Below, piece by piece: positions 45,801 to 57,800 of a stretch of DNA of 64,000 bases; position 1 is the stretch's first letter, and the number at the start of each line of letters is the position of its first letter. Location of the stretch: positions 96,340,743 through 96,404,742 of the forward strand of contig NC_044278.2 of the NCBI RefSeq assembly GCF_004027225.2. The letters are read 5' to 3'. The DNA comes from Strigops habroptila. Lineage: Eukaryota > Chordata > Aves > Psittaciformes > Psittacidae. The translations under genes and the position numbers were made by a program. The notes below the pieces were generated by a model, which did no database searches, had not been told where the DNA came from, and saw only the letters and a program-made list of their open reading frames with translations.

Positions 45801-48800
45801 TATACTGAAACATTAGGCCACAACCCATCAGGTCTACCCTGGCTGTTCTGTTAGTGCTGGACTCCTGGGAAGGTAGATGGGTGCTGGGTTGCTGCTGGTC
45901 CCATTAGCTATGCAGGCCAGCCAACACCACCAGTGCAGATGTTCCCTCCTGCAGTAGCACTTGCTGTTCTTAGCCCTTCATGCCCCAGTGCTGTGATTCC
46001 AAAGCTTTTCCTTCTGCTCCACCCCTTTTCCTTTGGCAAGAACATCTCTGGGACAACAAAAACCAGGTTTGCTTAATCCTGCTGAGAAGCCATAAAGTAG
46101 CTCTGCAATCTGTTGTGACAAGTCTCTTCATGCCCACAGACAGCCAGGTAACACCATCTGCAAAGGGACTGTCAGAACAGGGCAATCCTTCACCCTAGAG
46201 TCAATGCAGAATTACAGCTTTATAATGACCAGGGTGTAACATAGACATGGGGATGTCTCTACTTGTCAAGCAGCCAGGCTTAGGTTCAGTGAAGATATAA
46301 GTGAGCATAGTCCACCAGAAGACAAGTAGCTGTGGTTAGAAAATACTGTGCCTAGATTAATAAGCCCTGCTGTGATGCAGGGATTTATTTACTCTGGAAG
46401 GACGCAATGGTGCTGCCTCTGTTGTTTTTCAGTCATTGCTTCTGGCAAGGTCAGAGTGCAGTAAGTTGAGCTCACAAAGGGCTGTGCACAAACACCTATA
46501 GTTTTATAGTATTCCCAAAGCTAGGAGAGTAGCTTCACTTCTTGTCTATCCTGTGTCTGCAAACGGAGGAGAAAGGTCTGGCAGGCTTGGAGGACCTCTT
46601 GTGGAAATAGGACCACATTTACCATAGGCATCCATGTTATGTAGTCATTTCCCTTGGTAGGGTGGTAGCAATGGTAGATGCTTGTGGTGTAGGAGAAAGT
46701 CACACCACAGTGTGTGGGACAGTGCTGAACGCTGAACTCATTAGCATCTCACTTCACTGATGGGTGTTTTAGGTGCTGGAACAAGCACAGTTCAGTCCTG
46801 AAAGCTCTCTTCAATACTGCATGCACATAGCTGTCTGGAGCCATCATTATCTCTTAACTAGCAAGTCAAAGTCTAGTCACACAAAGTATTTTTCACACAT
46901 AGAAGGCACATTACCTTTAAGCTGCCAATCACGCCACCCACCAACAGATATAATGGAATTAGTGGCTGAACTGGGCAATCTTCCAAAAACTTCATTCCTG
47001 AATAGCAAAAATTAGTGTTTGTTATCTCAAGTGATTAAATAGTGCAACAAGCTGTACAGTGAAAACTAAAGATGGTGTAAGTCAAGTGCTTAGACCCAAG
47101 ACTTATATCCAGTGTCCATTGAAATGGGGGATGAATTAAAGGAGGTTTGTATCTCCCATTACAGGAGTGAGAGGCAGGAAGAAGCAAAAGGCAGGAGGAG
47201 GAAGGGAGAGAGCAAAAGTAACAATAAGAAAGGTTGTTCTGGCATTACTGATCAGATCCATGTACACAAGTCATTATCTTCAGCCACTGCGTCTTTGTTA
47301 AATGAATGACTGACCTGGACAGGAAATTTCCATCAGCAGTAGAAAAGTAATTGAGCATCAAAACTGTGAAAAGAAGGAATTCTGATAAGCTTCTCCCAGG
47401 CCTTTCCTGCTCATTAGCTCCCATGAGTGTGGCATGTTCCCTACTCAGATGCCTCAAAGCTTGGGAGACAGTGCCCGTGGGAGCACCTGGAACCATTTTA
47501 GCTTCCCAGGCAGCTGGTAGGAAACCACAGAAGCTCAAGTTTCCAAGCTGTTTGGGTTGCTGGAGGCTAACAGTGTTGGTTGTTATGGAGCTGCGGATCC
47601 TGGCAATCCTCAAACCTACTGCTAGAAAGCTGGGTAAGTTTTAGGGAAGGAAGCGTGTGGCAGTATAAGGATGTTGCTGGCAGTAGACACTGCAGCTTGT
47701 GATACAGGTCTGTGGCAGTGAGGCTCATCTGTCCAAATATAGATGTCTGCAATGCAGGCATCCATATCTGAACTAGTTTCCTAGATTCTATAGTCAATAG
47801 GGAGAAATAGAGACTTGTAAAATTCAATTCATCTCATCCTAAGATAGGCATTTGAAATAGGTCAGATGAGTTGGGCCCTGAAAGTGCCTCCTTCTCTCCA
47901 TGGCTACACAGGGAATCTAGACAGCCAGCTGTAGATATCTAAAGTTAGCTGGGATGAATTCTCTGCTCAAATTTCTTACCCAGTGGCATTTTTAGTCAAT
48001 TTTAAACTATTCATTACATTATAATTTGGATCCTGCCTTTCAGGGCTTCAACTGATCAGTTGCAGAGAACAGAAAAGATTTTCTGGTTTCTTCTTGTATA
48101 TGTCATTTTCAAGGAGAAATTTTCACTTTTCTCTAAATAATCTGGGTTATTGCTGGACCAGAACATTGCTGATGTCCCAAAACTCTCCTGCACTTTTTTT
48201 ATAGCAATTACACTATATGTGTTAACAGGTGTTGTGGATCGTGGTTACTTGCTATAGCCCTTACGTTAGTCATACGGTACAGGGTGATCTGCTGTGTGTA
48301 AAGGCTATGGAGTCCAGTGCACTCTTCTACCCTAAGCATCTATTACGAGCCGTCTCATAATTGAAAAGGGCTGGACATAGATGGATTTGGACTCTGTCCC
48401 TTTTTGTCCCCTGTTGCAAGGCTGTAATTTTTTATCCCTTTTGCTACTATGTAACAGTGAGACCTGCTCAGGCTCCCAAATTCACAGGGGTGGGCAGCAG
48501 GGAAATCATCATGAATTATATCATGTTCAGAAAGCTGCTGACAGGTTTTCCAGAGTCCTTGGCCTTGTAATAGCCTGCCACAAAAGCAGCTGGCCAGGGA
48601 TCTCAGGGAATACATTTCAGTTTAGGAACCTAGGCAATTACTATTTCCAGTGTGTTACTGAGATTTGGGTTTGAGGGAGAAAAAAAATCAAGAAAACATG
48701 CCAATTTTGTTTGTAGTTTGGTTTTTGTTTGTTTTTTTTTATGGAGCTATGATTCTGTTTCCAGACAAATCTATTATGAAGTCCTTTCATATGTGTAACA

Positions 48801-51800
48801 TGACAGCAGTCAGTCTTGGGAAGGATGTGAATGATAGGCAATGGTAATCTGTAGGTTGGGAGGGAATATTGCAGGCAGATATGGCATCAAAAGGGGAGGA
48901 GAAACAGAGTAATACAGTAGTAACTTAAAAAATACAACACTAGGAGTGAATAGGACCTACTGTTGACAGGTGGGCACTGATATTTGTTACAGTGAAATCT
49001 AGGCACATCATGTGCCAATCACTTCACACAGAGCATGTGCCTGATTTACTTGGGAACACCAGAACTAGTAGGAGAGCACTGATGCTAGCTCTTCTTTCCC
49101 ACGAACACCGGATATGTTCTTTCTTGGACTGTTAATGATGGGATATAGGGACTGTGAGAGATCAAAGCTCTGTTTCTAGTGCAATGCTCCCTGCAAGCCA
49201 GAGTGATCTGTGGCGAAGAGTGATTGAACTTGACCGTGACATTGACCAGCATATAAATTCGAATGAATAAACCAGCAACCTTCGTGAACTCAGACACAGC
49301 AAGAATGTCCAACAGCTTGCATGTGTGCAGAGGGAAAAAAGAGATGGGATGCTTGAGGGAGCAGAGGTACTTGCACATTTTACCTCTTTGCTACCACAGA
49401 ACAACACTTCAGTGGGATCCAGGACATAGAGTCCAGCCCAGTGGAAAGAGCACTTGTGAGTGATCAGGGTATGAGTGTCCCTAAGGACATCATTTTGGGC
49501 AGTGTTGTGACAACAGATCGCTACTAACCTTATCCATGAGGTGAAGGGTCAGGATGAATGAAAGCCAATACAGCACTGGCCTCATTCTAGCTGCTTTGCT
49601 CTTGCAGGTAGCTGAAAATGACTGAAGTGCATCCTACAGTAAAGGAGAGCTGCTGTATAGCAAGACTAATCTGGTGCCTGGTGCCCACTCCCCTCCTTCT
49701 CTTCTAATAGAAGGCAGAGGATGAAACATGCCAGGCCATTTTCAGTTGTTCCTAGTGGATGACTGCAGCTGCCATTGCTTAGCACAGACCTTGGTCAGGC
49801 CCTGGACTGTGGGCTTCACACTAGGATCTAGGTGCTGCAGACAATTTTTCTCAAAATACTTGCTTTTGGGCACCAGTTTATCAGAAAGCACATGAGCAAA
49901 CCAGAGAAAACTCACAGAAATGTTGAGTGACTGAAGGACTGAAATGCAAGGAAAGATTATGTTAACAACTGCTACAGAGCAAGACTGGCCCTCACATAAA
50001 GTTACAGACTACGAGAATAGGCACCAGACAACTATCAGAAGCACTTGAGAGTTAAGGAATTATTTGGTGTAGATACAAGCATGAGGAGTAGTACTGGGTT
50101 AAATTTGAGCAGGGGAAAATTTAGATTGTCTATTGAGAAAACGATGTAATCAGCTTTCAAATATGTTTTAACTACCCCTGGGGAACTCTGTGTATAAAGG
50201 TAGTCTGGACAATGTACAAGAATGTGATTTTGGGAGCAATTCTTCACTGTCCCAGAAACTAAAAAACAAATTCTCAGAAGAGGTCTATGAGGTCCTTCCA
50301 TATCTCTATTTTTAGAGTGTTTAGTGAAAAAAGGGGATCATCTCTACCAGTAAATTTAGAAAGCTGCTAAACAATCTGTGGCTTGAATGATGTCACAAGT
50401 TTGGAGCTTGGAAAATCTGCTGAGTAGTTTACTTGTATCTCGACTTCTACTGTGATTTACAGTATTACCACATTTAAAAGCGTACAGTATTAGAGTGTTA
50501 ATGTTAATTATTACTGGGGTACCAGTTATTCATCTCTGAGTTTTAACAGATATTATGGTAATTTATTTGTTAACATTTGAAAATATCTCTCAGTTTTCCT
50601 CTGCAGAAAGCAAGAGCCAAAATGACTGGAGGCACAACAACAAGTTATTCTCTGAGATTATGGTAACAGAATGTTATCAGAAAATCTGAGGCTTTTGCTT
50701 GAATAATAAATATCTGCATTTTGCTTGACATTTCATTTTCCTAAAAATGCCTCTGCAGATCTGTAGCTGCAGGAAACCAATATCCTCTGACAACACTATA
50801 TTACAGTGACATTATCTCTTAATTTCAGTAAATTGTGAAAAAGGGGCTCTATATCTGATGCAGGAGATACCCAGAGCTCCAGGCTAATATCTTACCATAC
50901 ACTTTCCCCTTCTCACTGATCTTAAAGATATTATGAAATCTTCCTAGGAAATTACAGGTGATCAGATTCCAACCCTGGATTCATTTCCAGAGGGCTGTCT
51001 GTCAATACACATGCAAGCTGTGCCACACTTCGAGTTATACCTTCCCACCTCTCTTCCACGGCTCAGGCATATTCAGCCTGGGGAAAAGCTAAAGCTAAAA
51101 TCCTCTTAAGGAATAAATAGCAATTTTAAGTCATGAATAACCATAACAGCCGAAGTGTGAGATGGAACAGTTCAGTCCATTTCGCTACTTCCTAATTGCT
51201 CTTTAATCCCTCATTAGAACTCCCTAATTCCTAATTAGGACATCCTAATCAGAATCCTTCCACAGTTATCACCGGTACTCAGAAGGCCCCAAATAAAGGA
51301 AGCAGCACTAACCTTTAGCCAAACACTCGTTTTGTGAGTTTGGCCAACTACACCTGCTAATAGGCCAGGTGTCGTGACTCCCTTAAAAGTCATCTCAATG
51401 CAGACACCTAGAAGAGGGAATGGGACTTTGACAGTCAAGTGCAAGGGCAACACATGACACTTAGCTTGGTTACACATGCATATGGTCCAAATCTAGGTGG
51501 GATTCATCTTGCCCACAGCATATGCATGTATAGTTCATTTGCACTATCTTTCATGAACGAGGCAGAGGGTGAACAACTTCTCAAGGACACCCATCTGAAA
51601 TGATTGTAAGGGCTCCTGAGGACAGGACTTAAAATTCAGAGTGGTCTGGCTACACTGGAAAAAGACATCCAAAATCTACAAGATGACAACTGATAAAGCT
51701 GAACACTGCATATAGGAGAGAACACTTCAGTGTAAATAAAAAACAAGAAGTGTCTGATAGGGAGCAGCACTGCCAAACCCCATCTGGGCTTACAATGCAC

Positions 51801-54800
51801 TATAAACTAAATTGGAGCCAATGAGTTGGTGCAGAGAGAGCATCTTTCATTTTGAGGTATGTTTACAGGAATCCTGCATGTTAAACAGATAAGCTGATTA
51901 TTCTGCACTCCTCAGCTGCAGTCCTGTGTTCCATCTTTTTGGGTTTTTTTTTTTGGATGGGAGGAATGATAGTTACATTGGCCAGAGACTAAAGGAGGGA
52001 GGCAAAAATGCAAAAAAAAAAAACGCTACAGAAACAGTGACCTGTGAGGTCAAGATGAAAGAAGCAGGTTTTTGAGATCTCTGGAAAAAAATAGAAGATG
52101 GAGTAGGGTTATAATAGCAGCCTTCAAACAGTTCAAAGGTTCTCTTCACTAGGATGGTGACCAATCTGTCTTTGTGACCATGGTGGGTAAGACAGGCTGT
52201 AATCTGTTTAATTTGCCTTAGGGAAGATTTAGGTTGGATATGGGGAGAAATATTTTGTCTGTGAGAGCAATAAAATGCTGAAATAGGCTCCTTGGGAAGC
52301 CATGGAATTTCCTTGAGCAAGGGCAAGTCAGACATCTGTCAGGGATGCCATGAGCATGTGAGCCTATCTGAAAGCAGAGGTGGATGGTGTCTCTACCTAT
52401 GTTTCTCAAGTGGGGGTCACAACCCCAGTGGAGGATGTGAAAGGCCCAAAGGGAACAATGAAGTGTTAGAAAATGCTCTGTTAATAAATGAATAAATAAA
52501 AAAAATCAATGCTAATGGCAAGGAAAAGGTGATGCTAAAGAAAATAAGGGCCCTGTGCAGTTTAAAAATGTATCAAATTCTGAAGCTCAAAGGATTTTCT
52601 TTTCCTTTCTTAAATATTTGATCTTGAAACGTTACTCACACATCCAGCCTTTGGGGGGTTAGACAGAGACAGAGCTGCTGAAAATCAGGTCTCACTTTCA
52701 AACAGGTGGAGAAATAGCAGCCTAGATCATTTCTTCTTCCCTTCCAGCCCTATGCTTCTAAGGTTTTTGCAGTGCAGTTAATACAGAGGGATCCTGATAA
52801 ATGAAATCTTCTCATGTGTCGGATTCTGAGCTTCCTCTCACAGACAGAGTCCTATATTGAGGTAAGACAGTCTTGGAGGGTATTTAAGACAAATAGAGTC
52901 AGAATTCAAGCATATGCATTGTGGGATGGGATTCTGTCTGAAGCTGAAGTAACAACACACAGGTTTAACTGAGTTTCCCGACTCCTTTCTCCCACCAGGT
53001 GTGTTACCCTGCCACACAGTGCTGGGAAGTTTCCGGTTTTAAATTGCTTTAGTAGTCAACTTACCTATAAAAGTCATGGACAGTGGTAAGGCAAGGAAAC
53101 CAAGGAGCCCAAATATAAAGCATGCTGTGGATGAGAAAAGAAAGACAATATTATTGGGACTGGTTGAATTTTAGAGATCAGCAATTCCACCCAATGTTTT
53201 GCAGATGCTGTTTTTCCATAAAGTTGTGTAGCAAGAAATGCAGTGGGAATATCGGTGGGCTGGGAATATCGTGTTTATGGTGCAGCATTTGATATAATGG
53301 GACCAGCAAGTGGTTTATCACTCTCCCAGAGCTCAAGCTTCCATTTTTTAACTCATACATTATTAGTCTTTGTATCAATGAAAAAGCAATGAGAGGCACA
53401 AACTGCTTTTGTTGCTACTACTTCCAGCAAGGGCAGACTCAGCCACCACTACCTTAGCCATCATCAGCTTCAGAGACACTGCCAGGTGACTGTGCAGTAA
53501 CAAGTAACTTTGCACCAGCTAATCCATGGCAACTGATGAGCCCTATTTGTTTGCTAAGTGAATAGCAGCTTTAATGCCATTTCACTTAGTTTTCACTAAT
53601 AGCTAAATAAACTATTGCAGATGTGAACAGTTTCCGGCTGGTCTAACTCCCTAAGCCAGCTCAGCTCATGAAAACAGAGGCAGCAGCTCTGCTGCAGGCA
53701 GTGGGACTTGTCATTGGGATAGATCAGCTTAAGCTGCATGGAAGGATGCTCTTCGGGGTGCACATAGACTGTTCCAGCAGATGAGTGGATCTGAGGTGCT
53801 TAGTTACTCCCAGAGAACTGCTGATGTATCTGAGCCCTGGTATTTTCCCAGCACAGCCTGGTGCTGCAGAGGATGAATGCTTACCTTTGCAGAAAGAGAG
53901 AAACAATAGCATCAAGAAGAGTGAGCAGCCTGTCTTACAAGAGCTGTCACCTCTGAGCCTAATCATGAACACTTGGCAATATTAAAGTGAAATGCTGCCC
54001 TGCAAAATGAGAGTAAAACATAATGAGGACATTCTGTGGCCAAACATCCCTGCAGAGTGCTTCTGCAAATGGCTCAATCTGCAAGTAGATGCCTAAGGAG
54101 GCAAAAGCGCAGTAAGTGGAGGTGGGCATAGATTGCAGAGGGGCCAAGAAGGACATGGATAAGAAAAGGAGTAGGATGTCTCCTCAGAGGATTATGAAAA
54201 AAAATCTTTGAGCAAGCATTCGGGGTTGGTTTGGGACAAGCTCTTCCCCAGGCAAACTGTGTCACACAGTTCCCTGTGCCAGAGAACTGCAACCTCTGCA
54301 AGGCTAATGGCACCCTCCTCGCTGTGCAGGAGCAGGGACACTGCCAGCACCTTGTGTACAGTGCCAGTCTGGGAAACTGCAGCAGTGCCAAAGCATCACC
54401 CTCAGGGTGCCTTAGAGAAAAAGGGAAACATCATTGCCTCCATTTTACAGAAGGAGAAACCGAGACAGAGGGCATAGGAGCAGCATCAAAATTCAGGGCA
54501 GATCCACCAGGCTTTCTGACTTGCAGACACTTTTCATGGGAATACCCCATCCCCCACATGCTGCTTTCTCTCTCTGCACAGAACGAGGATCCTGCACTTC
54601 AGCATTTGAGAAACATCTTCCTTTCTCAGAACTAACATGTTTGTTATCTTTATGAATTGGTAGAGACTGAAGATATTTAGACTTAAGAAAGCATTTCTGT
54701 TCCTTTGTGCCACTCTCCTCCTCTCCCCGTCGGCCTGCCTCTCTGTCTCTCTCTCACACAATTTTTTCTCAGGCTCTCCTATCTCTTGAATGCTGTACAG

Positions 54801-57800
54801 TACAGAAATTCTTCCTCTGCTTGAATAGTGTCCTACACTTGACTAAGCTCTTTCAAACACTGACAGCCTCTCATTAGAACAACTCAGCCTAGAGCCTCCC
54901 TTTTCATCACATGTCACATTTCATGCTAGGTCCTCTTGCTGTTACATTATCTAGACTATTTTCATATTCAGAAGCAATGCTATTATAGCTGAGTTGGGCT
55001 TCCAATACACCCATGAACATCACCTGCAAATAGTGCCCTCAGCCTGGGCAACTAATTTATCTGGTACCCAAATGAGTGCAGTTCAGGTCTGCAGGAGTTG
55101 CATCAACTGCCTGGTGTTGCCAGAAGCTCTGTCATCACGGTGCAGCTCTCAGAGCTGTGTCACACCTCTGCCTGCGGTTTCATAGCCACGTCCTGTTTCT
55201 GCCCTTGCTGCACAGGCAAGTACTCAAGACCCTGGCAGGAGGAGGCATCATATCATTTCTTGATCACGCAGCATGTGGTCTGTCTGACCCCTGGGGAGAG
55301 ATGCTGTGGTAAGCTCTGTAAAAGGCTTGGTGGGGCCTACGTATGTGTGGGGCTGCACATCTGGCACGCAGGTGTCAGTGTTTGCTTGTGTCTAGCATCT
55401 ACCCAATAGCTTGATTTTGGAGGGGAGAAATGGGAGGTAGGGACCATTCGGAGAAAGAGATAATAGTTCATTAATTCCCCTCCCAAAGCAGTTGCTGGGA
55501 ATGTATTTACTCATTATCTCCCCATTCAGCTACAGCCTCTTAGGTCTCGAATTGGAGGGGCAGATGTGTAGTCTGGGAAGGCTTCCAGATCCATGTTTAA
55601 CAAAGTGAGACTCTCAACAATTGAATACACAACTGGCAGGGCTCCGCAGTCACTCTCAATGCCGCTAGCAGCACTGAAGACTGTTATCCCCAAAACGAGT
55701 GGAGTTTTCACAGAGCTGCTGCTCAGTCAGGACACAGCCGCTCTCTGCCTGGATTTGTCTGGGTTTTGCTGCCCCGTTCTGGTCCACAGACAAATTGCTC
55801 AAGAAAATGGTATTTGCCTTAGGGTAGCACAGTTCGGCAGATAGGACCTTGCTAACTGTGCAGTTTCACATGTGGGGCTTGTGGTATTTTTAACCTGGTG
55901 ATATCACCTCACAGAAATGCCCCTGGATCTATTCTTAGAAAAAGTAGCAAAAAGGGGCTGTTAGTCTCTAAAAACAGAACAGGCTGAGGGAAGTGTTTCT
56001 AAGAATGACTCAGAAGAACATCAGCTCCACAAAGCTGGTGTCAGGGCATCAGGCAGGAGAAGCCCCTGCTCTGTACCACCGACACAGTGCATGGTGGGGC
56101 ACTGGTCAAGTCCTGCTGTGGGAGGCATTAGTAAGTCCTAACGTGCCGGGAAATAGGTGAAGGGAAGAGCTCATGTCTGGGATCACAACAGAGGAAGAGG
56201 AGAGCAAGTGGCTGTATATCTTGCACTTTTCTTGACATCTGTGGGCACAGTGGGTGCAGATTTTGTGTCTCCTTCCCAGCAGGATGGTGAGCTGATATAA
56301 ATCTGCTATTTAGCTGAGTTAGTCCTGCCAGGCTCTTCCCAAAGAAGTAAATGAACTTGAAATCACCATTATGGTCTCTTTTCTATCTTATGTTGTGGTT
56401 CCTTTTCTACCCAGTTCCTGACCTATTCCATCTTCCATAACCATGCCTGCTCACAGCAGCTCTCGTCCCCACCCTCTGCTACTCCCTTGTTTTCTGTCCC
56501 CAGTTCTGTGCTTGGCTTTGGGGCACACAGCAGATAAGCTGTCCTCTGGCATGTGGGACAGATCTGGAGGCAGTGTTGGAGGTGACATCAACTCACTTGT
56601 GGGCCCCTGTGACTTTATTTTGCTGCCATGATTTTTCAAAGCGTTTGGAAGTTTCAGATCATCTCAGGCTGTCCCTGTTTACTTTGAAGACAGAGAAAAG
56701 TTTCTTTCTTTTCAGGTAAGAAGAGTTCTCGTGGGATTTTCAGAAGTGATTTATGAGTACAGATCTCAACCTACCCACTCTTCTTAGGTAGTATGCTAAT
56801 ACAGCTGTAGTGCAACCTACTCAGTAGAGTGTGTGACAAGCTCTCTGATAATAAACACAGTAATAAATGAAGTGTTGTGTACATTACCATCACTCCCAAA
56901 TGCTGTTTGGTCTATAGCTTGCCAGGTTCCTGACAAAAAAGGAACATATATATATATATATTTTAAATGAGATGCTACCAGCTTCCAAAAAAATCTGCAG
57001 TTACCCCAGGATTTATCTGCATGAGCAAGCTGAGGAGCAAAACTCTGTGTGTAAGCTCACATTATTCCCTTCAGACTTCCCATAGGAATGCCGCTGTGAA
57101 GGGGGCTGACTCTCAGCAGTGTGCATGTGAGAAAATTCAGGTCAGTTGGCCCGGCCTCGGCGCTGATCATGCCCAAAGGCAGATGCAGATGGTGGTGCAC
57201 TAGCTTAGCAGCAATGTCACTCATCTCACAGGTGTGCTGTACAGCAGCATGGTCAGTGTAACAGGCTGGAGTGCAGATGGATAGCAGATATTTTCAGCCA
57301 CATCTTATTCGTCCACAGTATCTGCAGGTGTCCCCTGCAGTATTGGTAGGGACTTGGAGAAAAGAAAGGATGCAGTGTGTGTAGGTGCTGCAGTGGCAAA
57401 GCAAGTCTTAATGAATCTTTCTGGGGAACCGGCTCCAGCAAGGCCATACATTTTACAGACCAGGGACGAGTCTGCCCATGGGTTTGGTAGCTGTCGATAC
57501 TGAGTGTCTTTCAGGGATTTTGAGTGACAGGAAAATGTCACTACATCAGATAGGATATGCAGAGAAGACCTGAGAGAACTAACTTCGAAGGAAAACAATT
57601 AAATCTGTTCAGCCTGCTTAGCCAATGGCCAAATGAGAGAAAATAACTGCAAGGTTTGAACACTCAAAAAGGACCTGTGAGCGATCCACAGAGCTATGAA
57701 GGCACAGACATGAAATTAACTTGGGCAGAAACAAAGCTGCTTTGTCCATGAGTCTAAGTGCCATAGAAAGGAGATATATTGATAGAATAGTCTCTTGGGA

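Noticed and set aside
54231..54635. 134-codon plus-strand frame with several cysteines
   Set aside because: No known domain, no splice or promoter context, and it overlaps a MIR-type repeat near 54,430.
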